Of a stretch of 64,000 nt of DNA, positions 24,823-33,515 are shown in pieces. Position numbers and translations under genes: made by a program. The notes beneath the pieces were generated by a model that was not told where the DNA came from, did not search any database, and saw nothing but the letters and a program-made list of their open reading frames with translations. The first letter of the stretch is position 1. Every line of letters begins with the position of its first letter. This DNA is from CAJFUR01 sp904420575 (GTDB lineage: Bacteria; Actinomycetota; Coriobacteriia; Coriobacteriales; Eggerthellaceae): the NCBI GenBank assembly GCA_965119745.1, contig OZ221973.1, forward strand, positions 1,798,001 through 1,862,000, read 5' to 3'.

Positions 24823-27178
24823 AGTCAAAGCCTCCTTTCTCGATGACTTGTTCGGTGGGAAGCACGGCGCTGTTCTGGTCCGTGCAGGGGTAGATCCTGC
24901 ACAGAAGCCCGTTGTAGGGGGCGCCGTAGCCGCTCTGCCCGATGTTGCATTGGGTCGTCAGATTGTTGATGTTCGAGTCGAACACGCCGTAGAGCCGCTC
25001 TCGGTCCCCTTCGGGGAACCACCAGCCATGCTCGCCCATGACGTAGCGGGGATTCAGGCCCGCGGTGATCTTGACGCGCTGACGGCAACGTCCGCGCTGG
25101 TTCTCCACCCACACCCAGTCGCCTTCCTTGAGCCCCTGCTCGTTGGCGAGCTCGGGTGCGATCTCGATGAGCGGGTCGGGATGGAACTCGCGCATGGTTT
25201 CGAGGTTGCGGTGCTCCGAATGGAAGAACTCCCACGAGCGGCGTCCGGTCATGAGGACGAGCGGATACTGCGCGGCCAGCTCGGGGGTGGACACGGGGCT
25301 TTCCCGGGGCTCTTCGTAGTAGGGCGCCTGCGGCAGGCCGAACTGCGGGAACAGCGCCGGGGCGAACTCGAAGCGGCCCGTCACGGTGTTGAAGCCCACC
25401 TGGCCGTCATAGCGCACCTCGCCGGTCTCGTACTTCCGGTAATGCCACTCCGGCCATACGATGACCTTCTTCGTGAGCTCCTCGAAGGTGAGGTCGGTGT
25501 TCGACTCCGAAAGGATCTGGTCCATCCAGGCGATGTCGTTGTCCGGGATGGGGCTGTCCGGATTCAGGCGGTTGCACAGCTCGGCCACCAGCTCTTCGTC
25601 GGTCTTGCACTCGTAGTAGCGGTCGGCTGCCTTGCGGATGACGCGCAGCGGCCACCACCAGGCGCGCAGAGAGTTGCGCTCCGGACCCATGGCTATGGGC
25701 AGCACCAGCTCGCAGTAGGCCATGGCGGACGGCGTGAGCACGTAGTTGATGTCCACGTTGAACTCCGAATGGTTCACCATGGCGTCGTAGATGCGCGGCG
25801 CCTCGGTGGCCATGTTGCTGATGGGGTTCGTGGAGTACAGGACGAACATCTTCAGCGGGAAGTCGCAGTCCACGTCGTTGATCCTGCCGTCGGACTCCAG
25901 GGCCTCCAGAACCACGTCTTCCTGGGCCATGTTGCCCACGTCGCCCTGCTTGTGCATGGGGTAGCGGTTGTTGCCCAGGATGAGGTCGCGCTGGTCCTCG
26001 GGCACGAAGCGCCAGTTGCTGCCTGTGGAGAGCGCCAGGTTGAAGGCGTGGTCCACCATGAGCAGGTTGCCGCCCGGCACGTCGATGTTGCCCGTCATGG
26101 CCACGATCCCTAAGATGGTCTGGCCGGCAGGGGTGGCGCTGACCTGCTGGTCCAGCTTCAGGCCCCACTGCAGCGTACACGGCTTGGCCGATCCGATGAA
26201 GCGTGCGGCAGCCACGATGTCCTCTTCGTCCAGCCAGCAGATCTCGGCGGCCTTCGCCGGCGTCATGGTGCGGCAGCCTTCGATGAACGTCTCGTAGCCG
26301 TAGCTCCAGCGGTCGATGAAGTCGTGGTCCACCAGGCCCTCGGCGTCGATCACGTTGGCGATGGCCATGGCCAGGGCGGCGTCGGTGGCCGGCCGCAGCG
26401 GCAGCCAGTACTTGGCCTTGGCGGCCATCCAGGTGAGGCGCGGGTCCACGACGACGAGCTCGCTGCCCCGCTTCATGGCCTCCACCATCCAGTGTCCCAA
26501 AAAGCCGTCCGGGTTCGACACGATGCCGTCGTTGCCCCACACGAGGATGCATTCGGGCAGCACGTAGTCGGGGGAGTCGAAGCGTTCGGGCAGCGCCTGG
26601 GACATGTCGGAGATCAAAAAGCAGCCGGCCATGAGCGCCATGACCGACGCGCGCGGCCCATAGCACGAGCTGCCGGACAGGAACCCGCCGGTGTCTGACG
26701 GGCTGTTGAACCCGATGTAGCACAGGGCCGTGGAATGGAAGAACGTGGTGTTGCGGCCGGTGCCCTGCTGCACCACGATGGAGCCGGCGCCGTAGGTCTG
26801 CTGGAAGTAGCGCACCTTCTCCTCGATGAGGTCGAACGCCTCCTCCCACGTGATGCGCTCCCATGCGTCCTTGCCGCGGTCCTCGAAGGCGCGTTTCATG
26901 GGGTACTTCAGCCGGTCTTCGGCGTACATGGCCTCCACCAGGTCGAGGCAGCGCATGCACAGGGCGCCGCGGCTGTAGCCGTTGGCCGGGTCGCCTTCCA
27001 CCTTTTCGAGCTTCCCTTCCTTGTTGACGTAGCACAGGATGCCGCAGCCGTCATGGCATCCCGGCGCGGTCCATTGGGTGGTGCGGTAGACGGTGTATTC
27101 GCCGTCTTGCCAATGATCGAGGTCGCTTCGGTAGATGTCGGGGTTGTACTGGTTTCCCTCCACGTACTTCTTGGTCAT
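24797..27178 (-). CDS. Molybdopterin oxidoreductase 3, catechol-dehydroxylase-like catalytic subunit
   Basis: A 793-residue bis-MGD enzyme. Cys41-x3-Cys45-x28-Cys74-x2-Cys77 form the [4Fe-4S] site. The segment SGSSCYGPR replaces SGDSCMLPR of enzymes 1 and 2, so this is another subgroup, closer to enzymes 4 and 5. No Tat signal is seen. ATG 27178 has AAGGAG 9 bases before it. Operon order on the minus strand is zinc ribbon (27267-27494), this gene, ferredoxin. The divergent MFS gene at 27853 may supply its substrate. Confidence 0.85.
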   Translation of the reverse strand: MTKKYVEGNQYNPDIYRSDLDHWQDGEYTVYRTTQWTAPGCHDGCGILCYVNKEGKLEKVEGDPANGYSRGALCMRCLDLVEAMYAEDRLKYPMKRAFEDRGKDAWERITWEEAFDLIEEKVRYFQQTYGAGSIVVQQGTGRNTTFFHSTALCYIGFNSPSDTGGFLSGSSCYGPRASVMALMAGCFLISDMSQALPERFDSPDYVLPECILVWGNDGIVSNPDGFLGHWMVEAMKRGSELVVVDPRLTWMAAKAKYWLPLRPATDAALAMAIANVIDAEGLVDHDFIDRWSYGYETFIEGCRTMTPAKAAEICWLDEEDIVAAARFIGSAKPCTLQWGLKLDQQVSATPAGQTILGIVAMTGNIDVPGGNLLMVDHAFNLALSTGSNWRFVPEDQRDLILGNNRYPMHKQGDVGNMAQEDVVLEALESDGRINDVDCDFPLKMFVLYSTNPISNMATEAPRIYDAMVNHSEFNVDINYVLTPSAMAYCELVLPIAMGPERNSLRAWWWPLRVIRKAADRYYECKTDEELVAELCNRLNPDSPIPDNDIAWMDQILSESNTDLTFEELTKKVIVWPEWHYRKYETGEVRYDGQVGFNTVTGRFEFAPALFPQFGLPQAPYYEEPRESPVSTPELAAQYPLVLMTGRRSWEFFHSEHRNLETMREFHPDPLIEIAPELANEQGLKEGDWVWVENQRGRCRQRVKITAGLNPRYVMGEHGWWFPEGDRERLYGVFDSNINNLTTQCNIGQSGYGAPYNGLLCRIYPCTDQNSAVLPTEQVIEKGGFDYERQHLDL

Positions 27179-27266
27179 CGTCTCACTCTCCTTCTCCTTC
27201 TGCTCGATTGTCTTGCCGCGAACGCTCCGGGCGCGTCCCCCGCAGGCGCCGAACGGAGCGGTGATG

Positions 27267-27494
27267 CTAGTTGCTTCCGGGCGCCTTGGGCGCACCGGGG
27301 GCTTTCGGGCTGCCCGGCGCGCTGGGGACGCCTGGCGCACCCGGCGCGCCGGGCGCGCCGACGTTGGGTACGGGCAGCGCGCTTGCCGGCAGCTCGGCGC
27401 CGCACTCCGAGCACGTCGCGTCGGCGGCCGGGCACGTGGCGCCGCACTGAGGGCAGGTCTTGTCCATGCTCACGGCGGCAGGTCTAAAGCACAT
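27267..27494 (-). CDS. Zinc ribbon with collagen-like Gly-Ala-Pro repeat tail
   Basis: A 75-residue paralog of the 7058-7312 protein: start MCFRPAAVS, zinc ribbon CPQCG...CSECG, then a GAP/GVP/GSP tail. AAAGGAG lies 6 bases before the ATG. It is 88 bases upstream of molybdoenzyme 3 in the same direction and may be the first gene of that operon. Function is unknown; protein-protein or metal-handling roles are possible. Confidence 0.7.
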   Translation of the reverse strand: MCFRPAAVSMDKTCPQCGATCPAADATCSECGAELPASALPVPNVGAPGAPGAPGVPSAPGSPKAPGAPKAPGSN

Positions 27495-27534
27495 GGGGTT
27501 CTCCTTTCGTGGGAAGCGTGGAATCTGGGATGGG

Positions 27535-27554
27535 AACCGGGCCTCCGCCCGGTT
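27535..27554. other. Small hairpin in the leader of the zinc-ribbon gene
   Basis: AACCGGGC, loop CTCC, GCCCGGTT form an 8-bp perfect stem about 40 bases upstream of the leftward zinc-ribbon start. It could be a leader hairpin or a terminator for the opposite strand. Confidence 0.45.
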
Positions 27555-27604
27555 TCTGGGTGCATCGTAGCAACGCCGTTGGACGCTGTCCCTCGTCCGG
27601 TGGT

Positions 27605-27641
27605 TTGCACGTCAGGTGCAAGGCTCATACCGATGGTATGA
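27605..27641. promoter_or_regulatory. Two adjacent inverted repeats in the divergent control region
   Basis: TTGCAC-GTCAG-GTGCAA (27605-27621) is followed by TCATACC-GAT-GGTATGA (27625-27641); both are perfect. They lie in the 358-base gap between the leftward zinc ribbon/molybdoenzyme 3 operon and the rightward MFS gene. CCGTTGGACGCT nearby (about 27577) is shared in its last 11 bases with the direct repeat at 38180-38195 upstream of the transhydroxylase genes. Nothing else was recognised in this gap. Confidence 0.5.
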
Positions 27642-27852
27642 ATTGGATGGCGGGGTGGAATGCATACTTCCCGATAATGGTTCGCGCCCGAGGATTTTGA
27701 GAAGGTAGGACGCGAAGGCCGAAGCCTGTTGGAATCACAAGTCCGATCTGCGGATACGTGATGCGGCGTCCCGCGCGGGAGGGGACGGCTCCGCAGGTTT
27801 GCGGCCAGGCGGGGACAACGTGGCGGCAGCGATGCAGCAAGGGGGGCATCCC

Positions 27853-29076
27853 ATGGAATACGCGCGCAAGCACGACGAAGGCCAGTGGGGAAGGGGACGG
27901 AAGTCCAAGACGGGCGCCAAGGCGGCGCTGCTGCTTTCGGGCGACGACGGCATGGTGCAGACGGCGCTCATCTCCCCGCTTCTGGCGAGCATCGCCGTGG
28001 CCTATCCCGACGCCACCGAGCTCATGCTGGATCAGGCCATGTCGGTGACGGCCATGACCATGCTTCCCGCCATGCTCTGCTCGAGCGTGCTGGCCCGCTA
28101 CTTCAACAAGAAGCACCTCATCATGTTCGGCACGCTGCTGTTCATGCTGGCGGGCCTCTCCGCCATGGTCGCCCCGAACATGGCGGTGCTCGTGGCGACG
28201 CGCGCCGTGCTGGGCGTGGGCGCGGGCATCGCGTTCCCGCTCGTCCCTTCGTCGATCGCCTACCTGTTCGGGGAGCACGAGAAGAACCAGATGCTCGGCT
28301 GGATGAACGCGTGCGGCTCGTTTCTGTCGTTCACCCTGAGCATGGCGGCGGGCTGGGTGGCGCTCGTCGACTGGAAACTGGCGTTTCTGTTCTATCTCAT
28401 CTTCGCCCCCGTCCTGGTGCTGCAGGGCCTGTTCCTGCCCGACTTCAAGCCCGAGAAAAGGGAAGCGGTGGACAAGGGACTGGCGAAGGAGCCGCTCAAC
28501 GCCAAGATGTGGCTCGTGGGCATCGCCATGCTGCTGTTCATGGTGCTGGCCATGGTCGCCACGTTCAAGCTGTCTTTGTTCGTGGAGCAAAACGGTTTGG
28601 GGACGTCGGCCGACAGCGGTGCGGGCGTCTCGTGCATGACGTGCGCCTCGTTCCTCATCAGCCTCTTCTTCGCCCAGTACGTGGAGCGGCTCGGCAGGTT
28701 CGCGCCCGTCGTGTCGTTCTGCTTCGCGGCCCTGTCCTTCTTCGTCCTCTCGGTGGCGCAGAGCATCCCGCTGGTGTTTCTGGGCATGGTGCTGCTGGGC
28801 TTCTGCATGGGGACCGTCAACCCCTTCTTCATGTCGACCATGTCCAACGTCGCGCCCGAGACGCGCAAGACGCTCGGCATGACCATGATGTGCATCTTCC
28901 AGCTGGGCGGCCAGATATTCACGCCCTATTACATGATGCTCGTCGGAGCCCTGGGCTTCGCGACCGAGCGTGCCCTGTTCGGGTTCACGGCCGGCGTGTT
29001 CCTCGTCGTCGCCGTGGCCGTGGCGGCATGCGTGCTTCTGAGCGCCGGAAAGGAAAGGAGGGAGTCTGCCGAGTAA
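27853..29076 (+). CDS. MFS transporter
   Basis: A 407-residue membrane protein with about 12 hydrophobic segments after a charged 30-residue N-terminus. ARYFNKKHLIMFG is the loop after TM2. Substrate is unknown. ATG 27853 has AAGGGGGG 6 bases before it. The next MFS gene starts 62 bases after its stop, so the two are probably co-transcribed and lead into molybdoenzyme 4. Confidence 0.8.
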   Translation: MEYARKHDEGQWGRGRKSKTGAKAALLLSGDDGMVQTALISPLLASIAVAYPDATELMLDQAMSVTAMTMLPAMLCSSVLARYFNKKHLIMFGTLLFMLAGLSAMVAPNMAVLVATRAVLGVGAGIAFPLVPSSIAYLFGEHEKNQMLGWMNACGSFLSFTLSMAAGWVALVDWKLAFLFYLIFAPVLVLQGLFLPDFKPEKREAVDKGLAKEPLNAKMWLVGIAMLLFMVLAMVATFKLSLFVEQNGLGTSADSGAGVSCMTCASFLISLFFAQYVERLGRFAPVVSFCFAALSFFVLSVAQSIPLVFLGMVLLGFCMGTVNPFFMSTMSNVAPETRKTLGMTMMCIFQLGGQIFTPYYMMLVGALGFATERALFGFTAGVFLVVAVAVAACVLLSAGKERRESAE

Positions 29077-29138
29077 TGCAGGTGCAAGGACGGCCGGAAG
29101 GCCGTGAAACCATGTAGCAACTATATAAGGAGGGTTTT

Positions 29139-30383
29139 ATGTCAAGTGTGGCAAAGGCCTTGAACATGAAAGAGGCTTGGGGGGTCTATGCGCTCTACCT
29201 CATGGTCGCCGGCGCCGGTGCGGTCACGCCCGCCCTGGCCGCCTTCGGCGCGGCGTTCCCCGACGCCGACCCGGTGACCATCAGCCTGATCCAGAGCTTG
29301 CCTTCGCTCACCACCATCATCGGCACGCTGTTCATCGGCGCCGTGGCCGGCAAGAAGATCCCGTTCAAGGTCGCGGGCGTCGCGGCTTTGGTAGTGTATC
29401 TCGTGTTCGGTTGCCTGCCGGCCATCTGGAACGATTCCCTGACGTCCATCCTGATCTCCCGCGCTCTCGTCGGCTTCGGCATGGGCATGGTGTCGCCGCT
29501 GGGAGCGGCGGTGTTCCTGCGGCTGGTCAACAACAAGGAGGAGCGGTCCAAGTACCTTGGGCGCGGCGGCGCCATGCAGCAGGCCGGCTGCGTCGTGCTC
29601 ACGCTTCTGGGCGGTTTTCTGTGCGCCATCGACTGGCGGCTCACGTTCTGGGCCTACGGCCTTGCCCTGGTGGCCCTTCTCATCTTCGTCGTCTGCTTCA
29701 AGGAGCCGCCCTCGCTTGCCGAAGAGGCCGCTGCCAAAGGCACCAAGGAAGAGAAGGCCCACATTCCCGGCACCGCCTGGTTCTTCATCGTCGTGTTCCT
29801 GCTGGCGCAGGTGGTCTGCAGCCCGACCATGATGAACTTCTCCACGCTCATGGCCACCAACATCCCCGGCGAGGACCCCACCACCGTGGCGGGCATCGCG
29901 GGCACGCTGCTGTCCATCTTCGTGCTGGCCGGCGTCGTCTCGTCGGTCCTCATGGGCAAGCTGGTCAAGGCCCTGGGCAAGTTCACGGGCGCGCTGGCGC
30001 TGGTCATCACGCTGGTGGGCAACGTCATCATCGCCAACGCCAACTCCGTGCCCTTGTTCACCGTGGGCATCCTCATCTTCGGGTTCGGCTGGTGCCTGGT
30101 CATCCCGCTCATCAACCTGGAGTGCGGCAACGTGACCAACAAAGCGGGGCTCGCCATGGTGGCGTCGCTGGTCATGGTGGCCATGAACCTGGGCAACTTC
30201 GCTGCGTCGTACTACATGGGCGCCGTGTTCTCCGTCGTGGGCAACGACCCGTCGATGTGTCTGATCGTGGACTCGGTGGCGTTCGGCATCCTGGCGATCG
30301 CCTGGGCCGCGTTCAACCTGCGCAACAAGGCGTGGGGCAAGGACGCCGAGGCCGCCGTCGCCGAAGACGTGGCGACCGAATAG
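29139..30383 (+). CDS. MFS transporter
   Basis: A 414-residue membrane protein with about 12 hydrophobic segments and a soluble loop near residues 185-205. AAGGAGG lies 5 bases before ATG 29139. It precedes molybdoenzyme 4 by 61 bases on the same strand; the arrangement transporter, molybdoenzyme, ferredoxin is that of an uptake-and-reduction module. It is similar in general form to the neighbour at 27853-29076. Confidence 0.8.
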   Translation: MSSVAKALNMKEAWGVYALYLMVAGAGAVTPALAAFGAAFPDADPVTISLIQSLPSLTTIIGTLFIGAVAGKKIPFKVAGVAALVVYLVFGCLPAIWNDSLTSILISRALVGFGMGMVSPLGAAVFLRLVNNKEERSKYLGRGGAMQQAGCVVLTLLGGFLCAIDWRLTFWAYGLALVALLIFVVCFKEPPSLAEEAAAKGTKEEKAHIPGTAWFFIVVFLLAQVVCSPTMMNFSTLMATNIPGEDPTTVAGIAGTLLSIFVLAGVVSSVLMGKLVKALGKFTGALALVITLVGNVIIANANSVPLFTVGILIFGFGWCLVIPLINLECGNVTNKAGLAMVASLVMVAMNLGNFAASYYMGAVFSVVGNDPSMCLIVDSVAFGILAIAWAAFNLRNKAWGKDAEAAVAEDVATE

Positions 30384-30444
30384 GCTTTTGCGGCGGCGCG
30401 GGACGTCCCGCGCCGCCCTCACCGACGAGAGAAGGAGGACCATC

Positions 30445-32748
30445 GTGGCCTTCGGAACATTCACCACGCCCGTATCCTGGCAAGAGGGCGACTACACGGT
30501 CACCCGCACCAATTCCTGGTCGCCGCCGGGAGACCATCCCACCGGCGCCGGCATGCTGCTCTACGTGAAGGACGGCGTGCTGGAGAAGGTGGAGGGCGAT
30601 CCGCAGCAGTCCATCACGAAGGGCGCCTTGCCCATCCGCATGCTGTCGCTGCCGGAATACGTGTACAGCCCCTACCGCATCCTGCACCCGCTGAGGCGCG
30701 ACCCCGCACGGCGCGGCGACGACGCGGCATGGGAACAGTGCACGTGGGACGAAGCGTACGACCTCGTCGTGGAGAACGTGCGCCGCTGCACCGAGCAGTA
30801 CGGGTCGAACTCCATCGCCACGTTCGTGGGCACGGGGCGCGAGGCCGGCAACTGGGGCCCCACCATGTCGTGCCGCGTGTTCAACAGCCCCAACGTCGTG
30901 TACATGCAGTCCGGCTGGTCGTGCTACGGTCCGCGCATGGCCTGCACCTCCTACGTGCTGGGCGCGCCGTATCCCGAGCTCGACTACGCCTCGCAGTATC
31001 CCACCAGCTACGACGACCCGCGCTGGCAGCGCCCCGAAGTCATCCTGATCTGGGGCAAGGAGCCTCTGAAGTCGAACCCCGACGGGTTCTGGGGCCATTC
31101 CATCGTGGACATGTACGCCATGGGCACCAAGTTCATCGTCGTCGACCCGCGCCTGACGTGGGAGGCCGCCCGTGCCGACATCTGGCTGCAGGTGCGCCCC
31201 GGCACCGACGCGGCGCTCGGCATGGCGTTCTGCAACGTCATCATCTCGGAGGACCTGTACGACCACGACTTCGTGGAGAAGTGGTGCTTCGGCTTCGAGC
31301 AGTTCGCCGAGCGCGTGCAGACCATGAGCGTGGCCGAGGCCGCCGAGATCTGCGAGGTGCCCGAACGCAAGATCGTGGAGGCGGCCCGCCTGTACGCCAC
31401 GGCCAAGCCCGCCGCCCTGCAGTGGGGCCTTGCCGTGGACCAGAAGCCCAACGGCATCCAGATGGGCTTCTGCTGTCTGGCCATGATGGCCATCACGGGC
31501 AACATCGACAACCCGGGCGGCAACATCATGGGCGCCATCGACATCGGCGGTTTGGGCTCGGGCTACACCGACCTCGACCCGCAGAGCAAGATCAACGAGC
31601 AGGTGGGCGTCGACGAGTACCCGGCCATGGTGCGCACGCAGCAGTTCACGCACCCCGACGTGGTGCTCGACGAGCTGGAAAAGGAAGACTCGCTGTTCCA
31701 CATGGGGTTCTTCACCAGCGCCAACGCCATCGCGAACCCCTGCAACCTGCCCAAGCGCTGGGAAGAGGCACTCGCCAGGCTGGAGTTCAACGTGGTCATG
31801 GACATCGTCATGACCCCCACGGCCGAAGCCGTGTGCGACCTCTTCTTGCCGGTGAACACCTACGCCGAGCGCGACATGTACGTGGCCACGCACTACGGCG
31901 CCTGCGGCACGTGGATCGGCGCCATCAAGAAGGCCGTCACGGTGGGCGAGGCGAAGTCTGACATCACCATCATGCGCGAACTGGGAACCCGCCTGCGCCC
32001 GGAGCTGTGGGAGCGGTACCGGACCGACATCGAGTACATCGACGACCAGAAGCTCTGCACCCTGAAGACGCCCGATGGCCGCCCGCTCACCATGCAGGAC
32101 CTGTTCGACCACGGCACCTACCACGTGGACTACGAGTACCGCAAGTACGAGAAGGGGCTCTTGCGCCCCGACGGGCAGCCCGGCTTCATGACGCCGACCG
32201 GCCGCATCGAGCTGTACTCGACCATGCTGGAAGCCTGGGGCGACGACCCGCTTCCCTACTACGAGGAACCGCCGACGTCCCCGCACGCGACGCCGGAATA
32301 CGCCGCGGAGTACCCGCTGGTGCTCTCCACCGGCGCGCGCACGTGGTCGTACTTCCACTCCGAGCAGCGCCACGTGCCGCTGCTGCGCGAGGTGGAGCCC
32401 TGGCCGCTCGTGGACATCAACCCCAAGGACGCCGAGAAACGCGGCCTGCACGACGGCGACTGGGTATGGCTGGAAAACGACGTGGGGCGCTGCAAGATGA
32501 AGCTCTCGGTGAAGCCCGGCCAGAAAGAGGGTGCCCTGGCTTCCCAGCACGGTTGGTGGTATCCCGAGCGCGAGGCGTCCGCACCGTCGTTGTTCGACGT
32601 GTACGAAGTGAACGTCAACAACCTGGTCCCCTACAAGACGATTGGCAAACTGGGTTGGGGCGCTCCGTTCAAATGCCTCATGTGCAAGATATCCTTGGCC
32701 GAGCCTCCTGCCGACATCGACAAGATCGAGGAGGTCTACCATGGCTAA
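30445..32748 (+). CDS. Molybdopterin oxidoreductase 4, lacking the N-terminal Fe-S cysteines
   Basis: A 767-residue bis-MGD enzyme of the same family as 1-3 and 5 (SGWSCYGPR centre, TPTGRIELYS and SQHGWWYPER near the end). The four cluster cysteines are all replaced: where relatives read PGCHxxCG this one has PGDHPTGAG (residues 28-36), and where they read GRLCMRC it has GALPIRM (60-66). The [4Fe-4S] cluster is therefore expected to be absent, as in transhydroxylase large subunits. GTG 30445 has GGAGG 6 bases ahead. The ferredoxin start overlaps its end by 8 bases. Confidence 0.85.
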   Translation: MAFGTFTTPVSWQEGDYTVTRTNSWSPPGDHPTGAGMLLYVKDGVLEKVEGDPQQSITKGALPIRMLSLPEYVYSPYRILHPLRRDPARRGDDAAWEQCTWDEAYDLVVENVRRCTEQYGSNSIATFVGTGREAGNWGPTMSCRVFNSPNVVYMQSGWSCYGPRMACTSYVLGAPYPELDYASQYPTSYDDPRWQRPEVILIWGKEPLKSNPDGFWGHSIVDMYAMGTKFIVVDPRLTWEAARADIWLQVRPGTDAALGMAFCNVIISEDLYDHDFVEKWCFGFEQFAERVQTMSVAEAAEICEVPERKIVEAARLYATAKPAALQWGLAVDQKPNGIQMGFCCLAMMAITGNIDNPGGNIMGAIDIGGLGSGYTDLDPQSKINEQVGVDEYPAMVRTQQFTHPDVVLDELEKEDSLFHMGFFTSANAIANPCNLPKRWEEALARLEFNVVMDIVMTPTAEAVCDLFLPVNTYAERDMYVATHYGACGTWIGAIKKAVTVGEAKSDITIMRELGTRLRPELWERYRTDIEYIDDQKLCTLKTPDGRPLTMQDLFDHGTYHVDYEYRKYEKGLLRPDGQPGFMTPTGRIELYSTMLEAWGDDPLPYYEEPPTSPHATPEYAAEYPLVLSTGARTWSYFHSEQRHVPLLREVEPWPLVDINPKDAEKRGLHDGDWVWLENDVGRCKMKLSVKPGQKEGALASQHGWWYPEREASAPSLFDVYEVNVNNLVPYKTIGKLGWGAPFKCLMCKISLAEPPADIDKIEEVYHG

Positions 32749-33082
32749 GCAAGGTCTCATGATCGACTACCTGCTGTGCACGGGCTGCCATTCCTGCGAG
32801 GTGGCCTGCAAGCTGGAGAAGAAGCTGCCCACCGGGCAATACGGCATCAAGCTCAACGACGGCGACGCCGATGCGTGGCAGATCGACGAGGACACGTGGG
32901 AATACAAGTGGATTCCCGTTCCCACCCAGCTGTGCGACCTGTGCGGGGAACGCACGCAGGCCGGCAAGCCTCCCAGCTGCGTGCTCCACTGCTGCTCCCA
33001 CTGCCTGCACTTCGGCCCGGTGGACGAGCTGGCCAAGAAGATGGACGAACTCGACCGCAAGGCGGCCCTGTTCACCGTGTGA
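32741..33082 (+). CDS. Two-cluster ferredoxin-like electron-transfer subunit
   Basis: A 113-residue protein with CTGCHSCEVAC, then QLCDLC and PSCVLHCCSHC, so the second site has two extra cysteines. ATG 32741 overlaps the end of molybdoenzyme 4 by 8 bases (translational coupling). Since that enzyme has lost its own cluster, the clusters here may be the only Fe-S sites of the complex. Confidence 0.85.
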   Translation: MAKQGLMIDYLLCTGCHSCEVACKLEKKLPTGQYGIKLNDGDADAWQIDEDTWEYKWIPVPTQLCDLCGERTQAGKPPSCVLHCCSHCLHFGPVDELAKKMDELDRKAALFTV

Positions 33083-33176
33083 CGACTACGCTGGCCGGGG
33101 CTGCGTCCTCGGCCCGGCCGCCGGTCCCGCGCGCATCGCGCCGAGGCCGGCGGCCTACAAGAGAAGGGATGCGACG

Positions 33177-33386
33177 ATGACCAAAGACGAGTTTCTTGCG
33201 CTGCCCGAGGCGGACCAGCTGGCGTGGCTGACCGCGCAGACCGACGCCGGCCGCGATGTGGCCGCCCTCTGCGAAGAGATGGGCTGCACGCGCGCCGACC
33301 TGCAGGGCTTCGGCTACACGTGGGCCTTGGGCCAGTGGCGCTACCTGTCCATGAAGGACCGCGCATCGGTGGTCGCCCAGAACTAG
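33177..33386 (+). CDS. Small helix-turn-helix-like protein of unknown function
   Basis: A 69-residue protein starting MTKDEFLALPEADQLAWL. The segment DVAALCEEMGCTRADLQGFG has the look of a helix-turn-helix or small helical bundle. GAGAAGGGATGCGACG precedes ATG 33177. It lies between the molybdoenzyme 4 and 5 operons, 94 bases after the ferredoxin, and could be a small local regulator. No confident family was recognised. Confidence 0.55.
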   Translation: MTKDEFLALPEADQLAWLTAQTDAGRDVAALCEEMGCTRADLQGFGYTWALGQWRYLSMKDRASVVAQN

Positions 33387-33420
33387 GGCGGGCCGGCGGC
33401 GGCCGACGAAAGGAGCGGAC

Positions 33421-33483
33421 ATGCATGGAGGCGTGCTGATGCTGACGCCTCCCGTGCGCGCCGATGCGCTTCCCCTCGTCTGA
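33421..33483 (+). CDS. Possible 20-codon leader peptide
   Basis: ATG 33421 follows AAAGGAGCGGAC, a good ribosome site, and opens 20 codons (MHGGVLMLTPPVRADALPLV) before TGA. It ends 32 bases before molybdoenzyme 5. It may be a leader peptide or chance. Confidence 0.25.
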   Translation: MHGGVLMLTPPVRADALPLV

Positions 33484-33515
33484 AAGGGACCCGACGACGA
33501 GAGAGGACGACGAAC

